DNA of 64,000 bases from Bacteroidota bacterium. GTDB taxonomy: Bacteria > Bacteroidota > Bacteroidia > Chitinophagales > Chitinophagaceae. The notes below the pieces were generated by a model, which saw only the letters and a list, made by a program, of their open reading frames with translations, was not told the origin of the DNA and made no database searches. Position 1 is the first letter of the stretch. The number at the start of each line of letters is the position of its first letter. Positions 1-8,796 of the stretch are shown in pieces. The DNA is taken from the NCBI GenBank assembly GCA_028875875.1, contig JAGWUV010000007.1, positions 1-64,000 of the forward strand, given 5' to 3'. A program made the position numbers and the translations under genes.

Positions 1-93
1 GTAATCAACATTGATAGGGTTACAATAACTTGTTTGTTGTGCAACAGACCGTAACCCTACAAAAATCATCAGTATTAAAACATATTTTTTCAT
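1..93 (-). CDS. Probable GH43-type glycoside hydrolase, N-terminus only
   Basis: Only the first 31 residues lie in the window; the gene runs off the left edge. The start is an ATG 19 bp after the stop of the GH30 gene, which suggests the same operon. The visible part is a signal peptide (MKKY followed by a hydrophobic stretch, then SVAQQ) and then YCNPINVDY. A mature N-terminus of the YCNP-[IL]-N-x-DY type is, from memory, common in Bacteroidota secreted enzymes with a GH43-like five-bladed propeller. That family assignment is inference from nine residues and could be wrong. Signal peptide and operon position are clear. Confidence 0.5.
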   Translation of the reverse strand, partial: MKKYVLILMIFVGLRSVAQQTSYCNPINVDY

Positions 94-112
94 CTATCTC
101 TATTTATTCATC

Positions 113-1555
113 TTACCATACATATGTACCAACGGCCCCCGCCTGTAAGGTAACAGTTGCCCAATTATTGTTATAACGTATATTAAAACTGGCAGCTGTA
201 TTACCATCATTCTCTACAATAAGTACTTTCTTCCCAGCAGGTGTTATAAAAGCAACATTATTAATACTGCCTGTTATGTTACTCGCAATTCTTGTAGAAC
301 CTGCCGGTACAAACTTAGAAGCATGTGCTATGATATAATAGCTTACATTTCGAATGATAGATGAACCGATTGTTAAAGCACCTTTACAAGTGTTACATCC
401 ACCGTTTGTATGCGGACTATAATATACATCATTGGCCAGGTTCCATTCCAATGCATTACGGCTCCAGTTTCTCATTGCACCTATTACCACATTTTTCATG
501 TGCCATTTTAAATCACCGGAAAAATCACCTGTTGATGCTGTGTATTGTTCTGTAAAATACAGCTGCTTATTGGGGAAAGCATTGTGTACTGCAGTCAACG
601 CACTAATATCCCCTGCATATAAATGAAATGCTGAACCGTTAATAAAAGGATAAGCTGCTGCATCCGCTAATACCGTAAGCGGATAATTGGGCTGGTCACA
701 ATTATGATCGTACAAAATAATTTTTGCTGAAATATTTGCCGCCTGAAATGCTGGCCCAACAAAGTTCTTAATAAAGTCGGTCTGCTCTGCTGCAGACATC
801 AGCATACTTGGATTATTACTTGGATTCAAAGGTTCATTTTGTAAAGTAACTGCATCGATTGAAATACCAGCTGCTTTCATTTGTTGTATATACTTTACAA
901 AATACTGTGCATACACATTGTAATATTGCTTTTGCAAATGGCCTCCTATACTACTGCTATTATCTTTCATCCATACAGGAGCAGACCATGGTGTTGCCAA
1001 TATTTTAATGGCAGGATTGATAGCTAATATATCTTTAAGTAAAGGGATTAAATCAGTTTGGTCATTAGCTAAACTAAACTGCTGTAAAGAAGTATCTGTT
1101 TGGCCAGAAGGCATGTCATCATAGGTAAATACAGATGCATTCAGATCTGAGGCACCAATACTGATACGTAAATAGCTTATACCGATTGAGCTGGTACTAT
1201 TTCCAAATAATTCCTGTAATAGATTAGTTCTATCCGATGGGCTTAGTTTATTAATTACATAAGCACTTCCTCCGGTTAACGTATATCCAAAGCCATCAAT
1301 GGTTTGATAAGATTGAGAAGAATCAACATCAATAAAATTGTAGTTATTACTGGTGTTAGTAAAACTAATACCTGATTGCTTTTGTAATAAGGAAGATTGA
1401 TCTCCTGCGGTGACCCAAGCATCCATTACGGCATTGGAAACTGCAGGTGGCGGATTTGCAGGTCCATTATTATTAGATGCATTGCTTTTTGTACAGTTTT
1501 GGATAACAAAAGCGATCAGCACCAATGATATCGCTATATAAATTTTTCTTTTCAT
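113..1555 (-). CDS. GH30 family glycoside hydrolase, lipoprotein
   Basis: This is a secreted beta-glycosidase of clan GH-A, family GH30, probably anchored in the outer membrane. Residues 1-20 form a lipoprotein signal with Cys21 as the lipidated residue, followed by an Asn/Pro-rich linker. The family motif DGFGYTLTGG lies near residue 88. The catalytic acid/base is Glu241 in LQNEP and the nucleophile is Glu336 in YFTEQY. At 480 residues it has the usual length. GH30 members of Bacteroidota glycan loci act on beta-1,6-glucan, beta-glucosylceramide or xylan; the TEQY form resembles the glucosylceramidase/beta-1,6-glucanase branch, but the substrate is inferred. It lies 16 bp downstream of the GH144-type gene and should be co-transcribed with it. 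Confidence 0.93.
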   Translation of the reverse strand: MKRKIYIAISLVLIAFVIQNCTKSNASNNNGPANPPPAVSNAVMDAWVTAGDQSSLLQKQSGISFTNTSNNYNFIDVDSSQSYQTIDGFGYTLTGGSAYVINKLSPSDRTNLLQELFGNSTSSIGISYLRISIGASDLNASVFTYDDMPSGQTDTSLQQFSLANDQTDLIPLLKDILAINPAIKILATPWSAPVWMKDNSSSIGGHLQKQYYNVYAQYFVKYIQQMKAAGISIDAVTLQNEPLNPSNNPSMLMSAAEQTDFIKNFVGPAFQAANISAKIILYDHNCDQPNYPLTVLADAAAYPFINGSAFHLYAGDISALTAVHNAFPNKQLYFTEQYTASTGDFSGDLKWHMKNVVIGAMRNWSRNALEWNLANDVYYSPHTNGGCNTCKGALTIGSSIIRNVSYYIIAHASKFVPAGSTRIASNITGSINNVAFITPAGKKVLIVENDGNTAASFNIRYNNNWATVTLQAGAVGTYVW

Positions 1556-1571
1556 TATTCTACTTTAAGCA

Positions 1572-3251
1572 TTACAAATAAGGAGCGGTGAAGCCAAGAT
1601 TTTTTAAACCAGTTTTTACTTCCGGACAAGAAGTAAATAGATTCCACAATAACCCTGTTCTATAATTCTCTATCATTACGATCTCAGGCCCCTGGTCTAT
1701 AGCAAGGTATGAAGAGGCATACCACAAAGTATTCAGGTTAAAGGCATCAGTAAATCCGTATTGCCCCCAGATCTTATCCCCCAGTTTATAATAAAAGAAC
1801 CGTAAGGCATTCATAGATTGAACCGGTGTATATGGCAACGAAGAGATGGCCGCCGTGGGTGCAATATATCCACCATCATTAGTAGGTGAACTTGCTGTAT
1901 AACCATTCGCGATATCACTTGCCGTTAAGCCCCAGCAGGAAGTACTATAGCCATTATAACCCAAAGGATCGGCAACACAGTAATTATAATTAATCTGACT
2001 GTGTGCCACATTTTGCTGCCAGTAGTTTGCGTAAGTATCACTTAATCCGTTCGGATTGATTCCCAGGAATGAATAATGAGCAAAGAATAACGGCCCGCCC
2101 ATAGACGGCCCTAAAGGTAACGTTACACCATAATAGGCAGCACCATTTTTCATTGCACCATTCTTTGCCCAACCATTATCATACACCGCTTTTGTAATGC
2201 CATGCGTGGCAGATGAAGCTGATAACACATAAGTAATCAATGCCTCGTTCCAGCCTGTTACTGCTATACTCCATATATCGCTGGTATTGGTATATGATGG
2301 ATTGTATTGCCAGTATAAAGATTGCTGTGCACCGTTTTGTGTGAACCAATTCCACTCAACCGTATTCCACAAAGAATTAATACTGTCACGTAAGGCGGCT
2401 TCTGCAGGTGCCGTTGTATTAAAGTATTGTCTTGCACATAATAAACCTGCAACCAGATAAGAGGTTTCAACGATATCTGCACCATTGTTATTTCCAAAAG
2501 GAACTATAGCACCTGTTGTACCATTGATCCAGTGTGCAAAAGCACCATGCCAGCGCTGTGCCTTTGTTAAAAGGAAATTGGTAATAGTTGTTATTCTGTT
2601 GAGGCCATCGGTTCTTGTAATAAAGCCACGGTTTACGGCAGCTACCATACCCATAATACCAAAGCCCGTACCACCTGTAGTAACCACATCACCCGAAGTA
2701 TTTCTTTCCCTCGCCATTCCACATATAGGATGACCAAAATCCCAGAAATACTTGAACGTTTGTTGCTGCACAAGATCTAACAGGGCACTATCGGTTATTC
2801 GCGGGAATTTGTCTGTTGAATCTATTTGTGTAACAAAATGAAAATCCACACCACTTGTGAGAGAACCTCCTGATGCAGATTTTAAAGCTGTTGAAAGCGA
2901 AACAGCATAAGTAGAAAGATAGTGCAACGCTGAAGCAGGTTGAGCTACTATGGTACTATCGTTATTTTCGTAAGAAAGTGTAGTGCTAACCAGTGATCCA
3001 TAAGCATCTTTTAGTGAAAACGCTCCAGCAGTTGTTTGCCTGTTTACTTTTGAGGATAATTGTATCTTAATAACGGGGATGGCATTTATGTTGTAGATGT
3101 TTGATCCGGGGTTACTGCCATTGATAGTGTATGTTACCACAGTCATATTTTGAGGTGTAACCGGTTGGGTACTGGCATTATCAGATTTTTTACATGCCTG
3201 TAACAATAAAAAAATATACAAACACCTTATTAGATCAATACTTGTACTCAT
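1572..3251 (-). CDS. GH144-type (glycoamylase-domain) glucanase, lipoprotein
   Basis: The first 19 residues are a short lipoprotein signal (LLQAC, Cys20). An Ig-like domain (Big_5 type) spans roughly residues 40-140, and the glycoamylase-like (alpha/alpha)6 domain runs from about residue 150 to the end. Visible hallmarks are FKYFWDFGHP, GTGFGIMGM, WHGAFAHWI, SYLVAGLLCARQYF and GPEIVMIENYRTGLLW near the C-terminus. This family contains the beta-1,2-glucanase described from Chitinophaga pinensis (GH144), so an endo- or exo-acting beta-1,2-glucan enzyme is the best guess. The substrate itself is not shown by the sequence. The start codon follows the upstream FG-GAP gene by only 3 bp, so the two are surely one operon. 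Confidence 0.88.
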   Translation of the reverse strand: MSTSIDLIRCLYIFLLLQACKKSDNASTQPVTPQNMTVVTYTINGSNPGSNIYNINAIPVIKIQLSSKVNRQTTAGAFSLKDAYGSLVSTTLSYENNDSTIVAQPASALHYLSTYAVSLSTALKSASGGSLTSGVDFHFVTQIDSTDKFPRITDSALLDLVQQQTFKYFWDFGHPICGMARERNTSGDVVTTGGTGFGIMGMVAAVNRGFITRTDGLNRITTITNFLLTKAQRWHGAFAHWINGTTGAIVPFGNNNGADIVETSYLVAGLLCARQYFNTTAPAEAALRDSINSLWNTVEWNWFTQNGAQQSLYWQYNPSYTNTSDIWSIAVTGWNEALITYVLSASSATHGITKAVYDNGWAKNGAMKNGAAYYGVTLPLGPSMGGPLFFAHYSFLGINPNGLSDTYANYWQQNVAHSQINYNYCVADPLGYNGYSTSCWGLTASDIANGYTASSPTNDGGYIAPTAAISSLPYTPVQSMNALRFFYYKLGDKIWGQYGFTDAFNLNTLWYASSYLAIDQGPEIVMIENYRTGLLWNLFTSCPEVKTGLKNLGFTAPYL

Positions 3252-3254
3252 AAA

Positions 3255-6200
3255 TTATTTTACTGGTTTATAAAACTCTATTCTGCTGTTATTTTTGGCT
3301 GCGATCAGTACATCTCCGTACTTAACCGTATGAATCCATTTCAAATCTCTTACTTGTCCTTTAATGTCTATTAACGATGTATGTGTAACTGCGGTATTAT
3401 CTTTTTTACTACTTATATCAAATACAGATAGCGAAGCAGCATCATAAAAACCTTCATATGGGGGAACATCAAAAAAGTTACCGCCTGCAATGTACCTGTT
3501 CTCGTTTTTGAACTTTTGAAAAGAGAGAATGGGAGATAACTGCAGATCAAAAGGTAGTTCTTGCTTAGTAAAATTTCCTTTACCATCATTGATAAAACAG
3601 GCTGAACCCAAGGTTTCAGCTTTCAGTTCTGTATAATCCTTGAACAGATCATAGAACAGATATTGAACCGTTTTACCAGCTACTTCACGATAGGTTACAT
3701 ACGCTTTTCGTAAAACCGGCAATGCTTGTTCCAGCTCATCTTTAGGTAGAAAGGTGTACTCATTTCCGTCTATGGTATATGTCATTACCTGTTCAATGAT
3801 ACCATTGTTATCAAAATCCTTTACATATAATTTAACCGGCCCATTTTTACCTGCCCATAGTTTTGAATTATGTCCCCAGTTACCACATAAAATATCCGGA
3901 TTACCATCATTATTCACATCGGCAACAAATGCACTTTGCCACAACCCCGTAGAAGAAGGAATATCAGTTTCGCTGAATTTACCCTTATTGTTCATGTATA
4001 TTTTAACCGGCATCCACTCGCCAGCAACAATTAAATCAGGCCATCCATCCTTATTAAGATCAGTAAAAGATGCAGCGGTAACAAACCCGATATTCAGAAT
4101 ATTCATTGTGCTGTTTGGTGCTATGCTAAACTTACCTTTTCCATCATTAATATATAGGTAGGAGCTCTGCGGGATGCCAAACTTTTGCTGATCACTAAGA
4201 TGCCCAATGAATACATCCAAATCACCATCATGGTCAATATCTGCAACGGCTATACAAGATTTATTTTCATACTCCTGCTGAAAGGCATCCGCAGCTAAAG
4301 CAAAATGACCTTTCCCATCATTCATATAAAGCCTATCTGCATTTGCAATACCGTTTGCCGGCATTTCATTTCCTCCACTTACTACCCATAAGTCTAGAGC
4401 ACCATCTCCGTTGGCATCAAAGAAAGCAGCATCTACATCCTCACAAACAGCAAATTTGTTAAACAATGTGGTGTCAGACGATTTGAAAGATCCATTAGGC
4501 TGTTGAATCATCAAAGCACCCGGTTGTCCTTTTGCACCGCATACATAAAAATCTTCCAACCCATCTTTATTCACATCACCTACTGCAACCTTGGGGCCTC
4601 TTGTACTTTCCTTGTGAGGAATCAGGTATTGAACATCAAAATCATTAAAGTTATTTTCCTTATGTTTCCAGTTGCATTCTATATTATCAGTTATATTCTC
4701 CAGTTCCGGTTGTGCAGGAGGAAAGAATGTTTTATAATTAAACCCAGACATTGCATTCTTCTGCTCCACAGTTATCATTTGGTTGGCCGGAATGTTTTTT
4801 AATACCTGGTATTTCTGATCAGGCCAAACTATTAGAATACTGTCTATTGAAGTGACCTGACCTAATCCAAAATGCAGTCGAGGATCTGATGATGACTGAA
4901 AGCCTCTTGTAAGCATCATCTCTTCATACTGCATTTTACCCTTGCTAAAAACATAGGCCTTTGTACCTATACCGGTTTTATTAAAACCCTCTCCTTTAAA
5001 TGCAATCGTAAGATGATTAGTTCCTTTTGTATTGTTTTTATAAATGAATGATTTTGCATTCAGTGTATTCACAACAATATCAAGGTTACCATCATTATCA
5101 AGGTCCACATAAGCGGCACCATTATAAAAACCTTTCTTATCGGTAATACCCCAATCTTTCCCAATATCAGAAAAATTACCTTGTCCATTACCTTTAAACA
5201 TATAACAGTAAGAACTTCCTTCAGGCATTTTTTCTACGGTCATATCATCATATTGCGTAGAAGAATTCCTGTTTACCTTAGCTGCCAGATCCGATACAAA
5301 ACGAACATAATCCAAATCTACCGGACGCTTCACAATACCACTACTTATGAAAATATCTTTATTACCATCGTTATCAAAGTCGGCCATTAACGGGCACCAG
5401 CTCCAGTCTGTAGCAGAAACACCTGCTATCAACCCGATATCACTGAAAGTTTTTCCATTACCGTTATTCCTGTGTAAGCAGTTACGCGAAAATTGTGGTT
5501 GGTAACCATTGTGTGTGATCTTAAAATCGTAGATATCATTATGCTCATCACTGCCATAAGTTTTTAATGTTTTTTCGTCAGGCGGCAACATATCTACCGT
5601 AAGAATATCCAATTGCCCATCGTTGTTAAAATCAGCTATATCATTACCCATACTAAACCTTGAGTAATGATTGAAATGCTGAGCACCTTCATCAGTAAAA
5701 GTACCGTTCCCATTATTAATGTAGCAATAATCGTTTTCATGAAAGTCGTTTCCAATATAAATATCATCCCAACCATCATTATTAATATCGGCAACTGCTA
5801 ATCCTAATCCATATCCCAAACTGCTCTGGCTGATGCCTGCTTCTTTAGAAACATCAGTGAACTTACCAGTTGTGCTAACATCATTTCGCAACAAGTAATC
5901 TCCTGCATTCTTATCAAAACCTCTTCGATGACTAGTATCTACGATATTCTGATAGGGTTGCTGGGATTCATTTAATATAAAGCAATCGAGATCTCCATCA
6001 TGATCATAATCAAAGAAAACAGACTGAACTGTAAAGCCTGAAAAATCCAACCCATACTTTTTCGAACTCTCAGTAAAAGTTCCATTACCATTATTAATAA
6101 AAAGTTCGTTATGCCCTTTTAAACCAAAAGCATTATTTACAGAAGAAACGTAAATATCCAATAACCCGTCACCATTTACGTCCGCCATAGTAGCGCCCGT

Positions 6201-6539
6201 ACACCAGTCTGAGGAACCAGCTACTCCTGCCTTATCTGTAACATCTTCAAACTGAAAATTGCCTTTATTGATATACAGTTTGTTATGCCCCTTACTGTTA
6301 GCAGTAAAATAAATATCTGGTAATCCGTCATTATTAATATCTCCTGTAGCTACACCGCCACCATTATAATAATAGAGATAATACAAAATACCAAAGCCTT
6401 CCCGCTTCTCTAAGGTATTTTGGAAGTTTATATTAGTTTGAGAGGATGAAAGTGCAGTAAAAACTTTATCAGAACGCTTACAGGAAAATGCTATAGCACA
6501 GAAACAAAAGCTTACTATCCATTTTTTAACTGTATTCAT
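3255..6539 (-). CDS. FG-GAP/VCBS repeat lipoprotein with ASPIC/UnbV domain (CRTAC1-like)
   Basis: This is a large 1094-residue surface lipoprotein (signal ending FSC, Cys20). I count thirteen Ca-binding-type loops of the form D-x-[ND]-x-[DN]-G-x-x-[DE], for example DINNDGLPD, DVNGDGLLD, DYDHDGDLD and DLNKDGWPD, spread over two seven-bladed propeller-like halves. Between them, near residues 550-640, lies an ASPIC/UnbV segment with GIGTKAYVFSKGK, LHFGLG and ILIVWPDQ. Proteins of this build are common in glycan loci of soil Bacteroidota, but no enzymatic activity is established; glycan binding or a scaffold role is inference. It lies between the heptaheme cytochrome and the GH144-type enzyme, in tight operon spacing with the latter. 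Confidence 0.9.
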   Translation of the reverse strand: MNTVKKWIVSFCFCAIAFSCKRSDKVFTALSSSQTNINFQNTLEKREGFGILYYLYYYNGGGVATGDINNDGLPDIYFTANSKGHNKLYINKGNFQFEDVTDKAGVAGSSDWCTGATMADVNGDGLLDIYVSSVNNAFGLKGHNELFINNGNGTFTESSKKYGLDFSGFTVQSVFFDYDHDGDLDCFILNESQQPYQNIVDTSHRRGFDKNAGDYLLRNDVSTTGKFTDVSKEAGISQSSLGYGLGLAVADINNDGWDDIYIGNDFHENDYCYINNGNGTFTDEGAQHFNHYSRFSMGNDIADFNNDGQLDILTVDMLPPDEKTLKTYGSDEHNDIYDFKITHNGYQPQFSRNCLHRNNGNGKTFSDIGLIAGVSATDWSWCPLMADFDNDGNKDIFISSGIVKRPVDLDYVRFVSDLAAKVNRNSSTQYDDMTVEKMPEGSSYCYMFKGNGQGNFSDIGKDWGITDKKGFYNGAAYVDLDNDGNLDIVVNTLNAKSFIYKNNTKGTNHLTIAFKGEGFNKTGIGTKAYVFSKGKMQYEEMMLTRGFQSSSDPRLHFGLGQVTSIDSILIVWPDQKYQVLKNIPANQMITVEQKNAMSGFNYKTFFPPAQPELENITDNIECNWKHKENNFNDFDVQYLIPHKESTRGPKVAVGDVNKDGLEDFYVCGAKGQPGALMIQQPNGSFKSSDTTLFNKFAVCEDVDAAFFDANGDGALDLWVVSGGNEMPANGIANADRLYMNDGKGHFALAADAFQQEYENKSCIAVADIDHDGDLDVFIGHLSDQQKFGIPQSSYLYINDGKGKFSIAPNSTMNILNIGFVTAASFTDLNKDGWPDLIVAGEWMPVKIYMNNKGKFSETDIPSSTGLWQSAFVADVNNDGNPDILCGNWGHNSKLWAGKNGPVKLYVKDFDNNGIIEQVMTYTIDGNEYTFLPKDELEQALPVLRKAYVTYREVAGKTVQYLFYDLFKDYTELKAETLGSACFINDGKGNFTKQELPFDLQLSPILSFQKFKNENRYIAGGNFFDVPPYEGFYDAASLSVFDISSKKDNTAVTHTSLIDIKGQVRDLKWIHTVKYGDVLIAAKNNSRIEFYKPVK

Positions 6540-6577
6540 ATAGCCTTTTTAACGATTGATGTGAATGATGAACAGTT

Positions 6578-7822
6578 CTATCCTTTATTCTTTCTGGTTA
6601 CCAAAAATTTATGGGTCGCCTCTTTATCTATTCTTATAAAATGCGATCGCATAGATGCAGATACAGGAACATTGTTCCCCTGCAACAATACCATGATAGC
6701 TTTTGAGGGCTGCTCAGGCATATGGCAATCGATGCAATTATTTTTGATTTCCGAAATACCTTTCACCGTACATGCATACCCGTTGGTGCTATGGCAATTC
6801 TTACAGCGCTGAGAATACAATTCAGTTTTTCCGGTTTCGTTTTCATGAGCGCTATGACAACTATTACAAGTCATTTCACTCATTTTAAAACACTTACTCG
6901 CTGCCAGCATTCCATATTGATTACCGTGTACATCCATATCGGCTAAATTGGTAATTGCCGAATCCATTTTAAAATAGTTACTCAATTTATCACCAGCTTT
7001 AAAACTGAACGAGGGTTCTGTTTTCGAGAGTCTTCCTCCATGGCATAGTCTACACATCTCAAGGCTTTGTACTCTTGAGAATGTAGCCGGATTGATTATG
7101 AATTTCCCTTTTTTCTCCTGCGGGTTCTTTGTGTGAAATGCTACGTGTTCTGCGGCAGGCCCATGGCATTTCTCACAACTCACACCGTAAATAATATTCT
7201 GTGTTGAAAATTTTTCAGGAAACGCATTGATACTGGATAACGATTGAAAATAAGTACTATGGCATTCCAAACACCTGGTTGTAATAGGTCGTTTAAAGGT
7301 AATTCTATTGGAATATCCCGGGCTGTTCGTCCATTGATCTAAAGATGTAAAATAAGTAAGGGGCAATTGCATCAAATATCCGTCATTCCAGTATAAGAAG
7401 GTTTGCCCTCTTTTGCCGGACCCTACGGTTATATCAATGGGTTGTGCAACTTTAGCAATGCCGTTTACATATTCTGTTTGATAGTATGTATCATTTTTCT
7501 TCTCCACTTTTACAGTATACTGGTCACTATAATGAAACTCATTCTTCCCTTCTTCAATACTTCCCTTGATATTCTTAGCATCGGCTTTACGGGATGTTTG
7601 AAAATGTGCAGTATGCATGAATGAGTTGACAATATCTTTATGACAGCCCATGCAACTAGCTGTACCCGCATAACTACTGAAAGCAGCCGGTGTGATTAAT
7701 GGTTGATTTTGCTGAGGTTGATGGGGCTGATTATTACTAGTGCAGGTTACAAACAAAAAAACAGAAAGGATAACAAAAATGAATACCCCAATTGATTTTT
7801 TGTATGTGATCCTATTGAACAT
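6578..7822 (-). CDS. Heptaheme c-type cytochrome lipoprotein (cytochrome c554-like)
   Basis: The protein has a lipoprotein signal (FVTC, Cys27), a Gln/Pro/Asn-rich linker to about residue 45, and then seven CxxCH heme-binding motifs: CMGCH, CLECH, CEKCH, CRLCH, CNSCH, CKNCH and CIDCH. A heme-free insert of about 120 residues with beta-strand character separates the first and second motifs. This spacing resembles the cytochrome c554/NrfB-like multiheme family. It should be a periplasm- or surface-facing electron carrier. It begins a block downstream of the SusCD terminator and precedes the FG-GAP gene by 38 bp. Electron donor and acceptor are not evident from the neighbourhood, and a role in glycan use is not established. 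Confidence 0.9.
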   Translation of the reverse strand: MFNRITYKKSIGVFIFVILSVFLFVTCTSNNQPHQPQQNQPLITPAAFSSYAGTASCMGCHKDIVNSFMHTAHFQTSRKADAKNIKGSIEEGKNEFHYSDQYTVKVEKKNDTYYQTEYVNGIAKVAQPIDITVGSGKRGQTFLYWNDGYLMQLPLTYFTSLDQWTNSPGYSNRITFKRPITTRCLECHSTYFQSLSSINAFPEKFSTQNIIYGVSCEKCHGPAAEHVAFHTKNPQEKKGKFIINPATFSRVQSLEMCRLCHGGRLSKTEPSFSFKAGDKLSNYFKMDSAITNLADMDVHGNQYGMLAASKCFKMSEMTCNSCHSAHENETGKTELYSQRCKNCHSTNGYACTVKGISEIKNNCIDCHMPEQPSKAIMVLLQGNNVPVSASMRSHFIRIDKEATHKFLVTRKNKG

Positions 7823-7869
7823 CGTTAGAATAATTTCATCAAATTCCGTAAAGTACAGGAGCGATACAA

Positions 7870-7899
7870 AAAGGGCTGAACCTTTACATTCAGCCCTTT
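7870..7899 (-). terminator. Rho-independent terminator after the SusC-SusD-LamG unit
   Basis: A perfect 11-bp stem (AAAGGGCTGAA with TTCAGCCCTTT) encloses an 8-base loop. On the minus strand it is followed by TTTTTG. It sits 18 bp past the LamG stop and 47 bp before the cytochrome start, so the downstream cytochrome block likely depends on partial read-through or its own promoter. The stem is followed by a short T-run on both strands and could act in either direction. Confidence 0.8.
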
Positions 7900-7917
7900 A
7901 ATTATAAGTGTATCTTT

Positions 7918-8760
7918 TTATTGTTTGTTGGCATAAAGTGCTGCCACTTCTGCAGCAGAGAGTGCTTTGCTGTATAACCTGAATTGGTCTAAAGCACCAT
8001 CCCAGGATTGCCCCCAGCCTAAATCTTTAATACCTCTATTGCCACCGATATCAAAGCCTGTAGCCTTGGTAGCATCCATATTTGCACCACCATGAGAGCC
8101 CCAGCTTTGTGTATAACTGTTAGCTACACCATCTACATATAAAGTCATTACAGAAGTAGTAGCATCATAAACAAAAGCTATATGGTGCCAGTTATTATCC
8201 ATAATTCCTTTAATACGATTGTTGCCTGTCCACTGAAACCAGTTATCATTCATATTGGCATCAACAACATCCATTTTAATAATAGCTGAGTCATTTACTG
8301 TTCCCCAATCGAATAAACCGAACATAGATGTATTTGCCCAGTATTTATTAGAAGAAGGAATATTAAAGAAGAAGGAAGCGTTACCCTGTGGTGCACCGTT
8401 ACGCTTTTCCCAACAGGCAATAGTAAAGCTTTGCGCTGTTGATATAAAATCATTTGCACCAGCATATTTGATAACTTTTACACCATCACCCTGTACAGCA
8501 TGACCCGAAATACCGGTGATTGATGTGAATGGATTATCTGCCGGAAAGTTTGCCCTGATACTATCTACTCCGTTCATCAATGGATTAGAAGTAGTTCCAT
8601 CGAAAGCAACATAAAACTTTAGTGGGCCACCGGGAGGATTGGCATCTTTAACATAGTTGCCCAATGCAGGCCTGTCCATTTTCTGACATCCGCTTATTCC
8701 TATAACTGCTATCACGGCAGAAAGAAGAACTGCTTTAGTTGACATATATTTTTTAAACAT
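7918..8760 (-). CDS. LamG/concanavalin A-like domain lipoprotein (third Sus gene)
   Basis: A 280-residue lipoprotein (ISGC, Cys25) with one Laminin_G_3-type jelly-roll domain from about residue 65 to the end. Typical features are FTIACWEKRNG, NNWHHIAFVYD, MTLYVDGV and the closing ALDQFRLYSKALSAAEVAALY, the classic LamG ending. It is third after SusC and SusD, the position where SusE/F-like glycan-binding surface proteins are usually encoded. A role in holding the polysaccharide at the cell surface is therefore inferred. No catalytic residues were recognised. Confidence 0.88.
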   Translation of the reverse strand: MFKKYMSTKAVLLSAVIAVIGISGCQKMDRPALGNYVKDANPPGGPLKFYVAFDGTTSNPLMNGVDSIRANFPADNPFTSITGISGHAVQGDGVKVIKYAGANDFISTAQSFTIACWEKRNGAPQGNASFFFNIPSSNKYWANTSMFGLFDWGTVNDSAIIKMDVVDANMNDNWFQWTGNNRIKGIMDNNWHHIAFVYDATTSVMTLYVDGVANSYTQSWGSHGGANMDATKATGFDIGGNRGIKDLGWGQSWDGALDQFRLYSKALSAAEVAALYANKQ

Positions 8761-8796
8761 AATAGTAAGATTAAGATTAGAAGAATTAAATGATCA

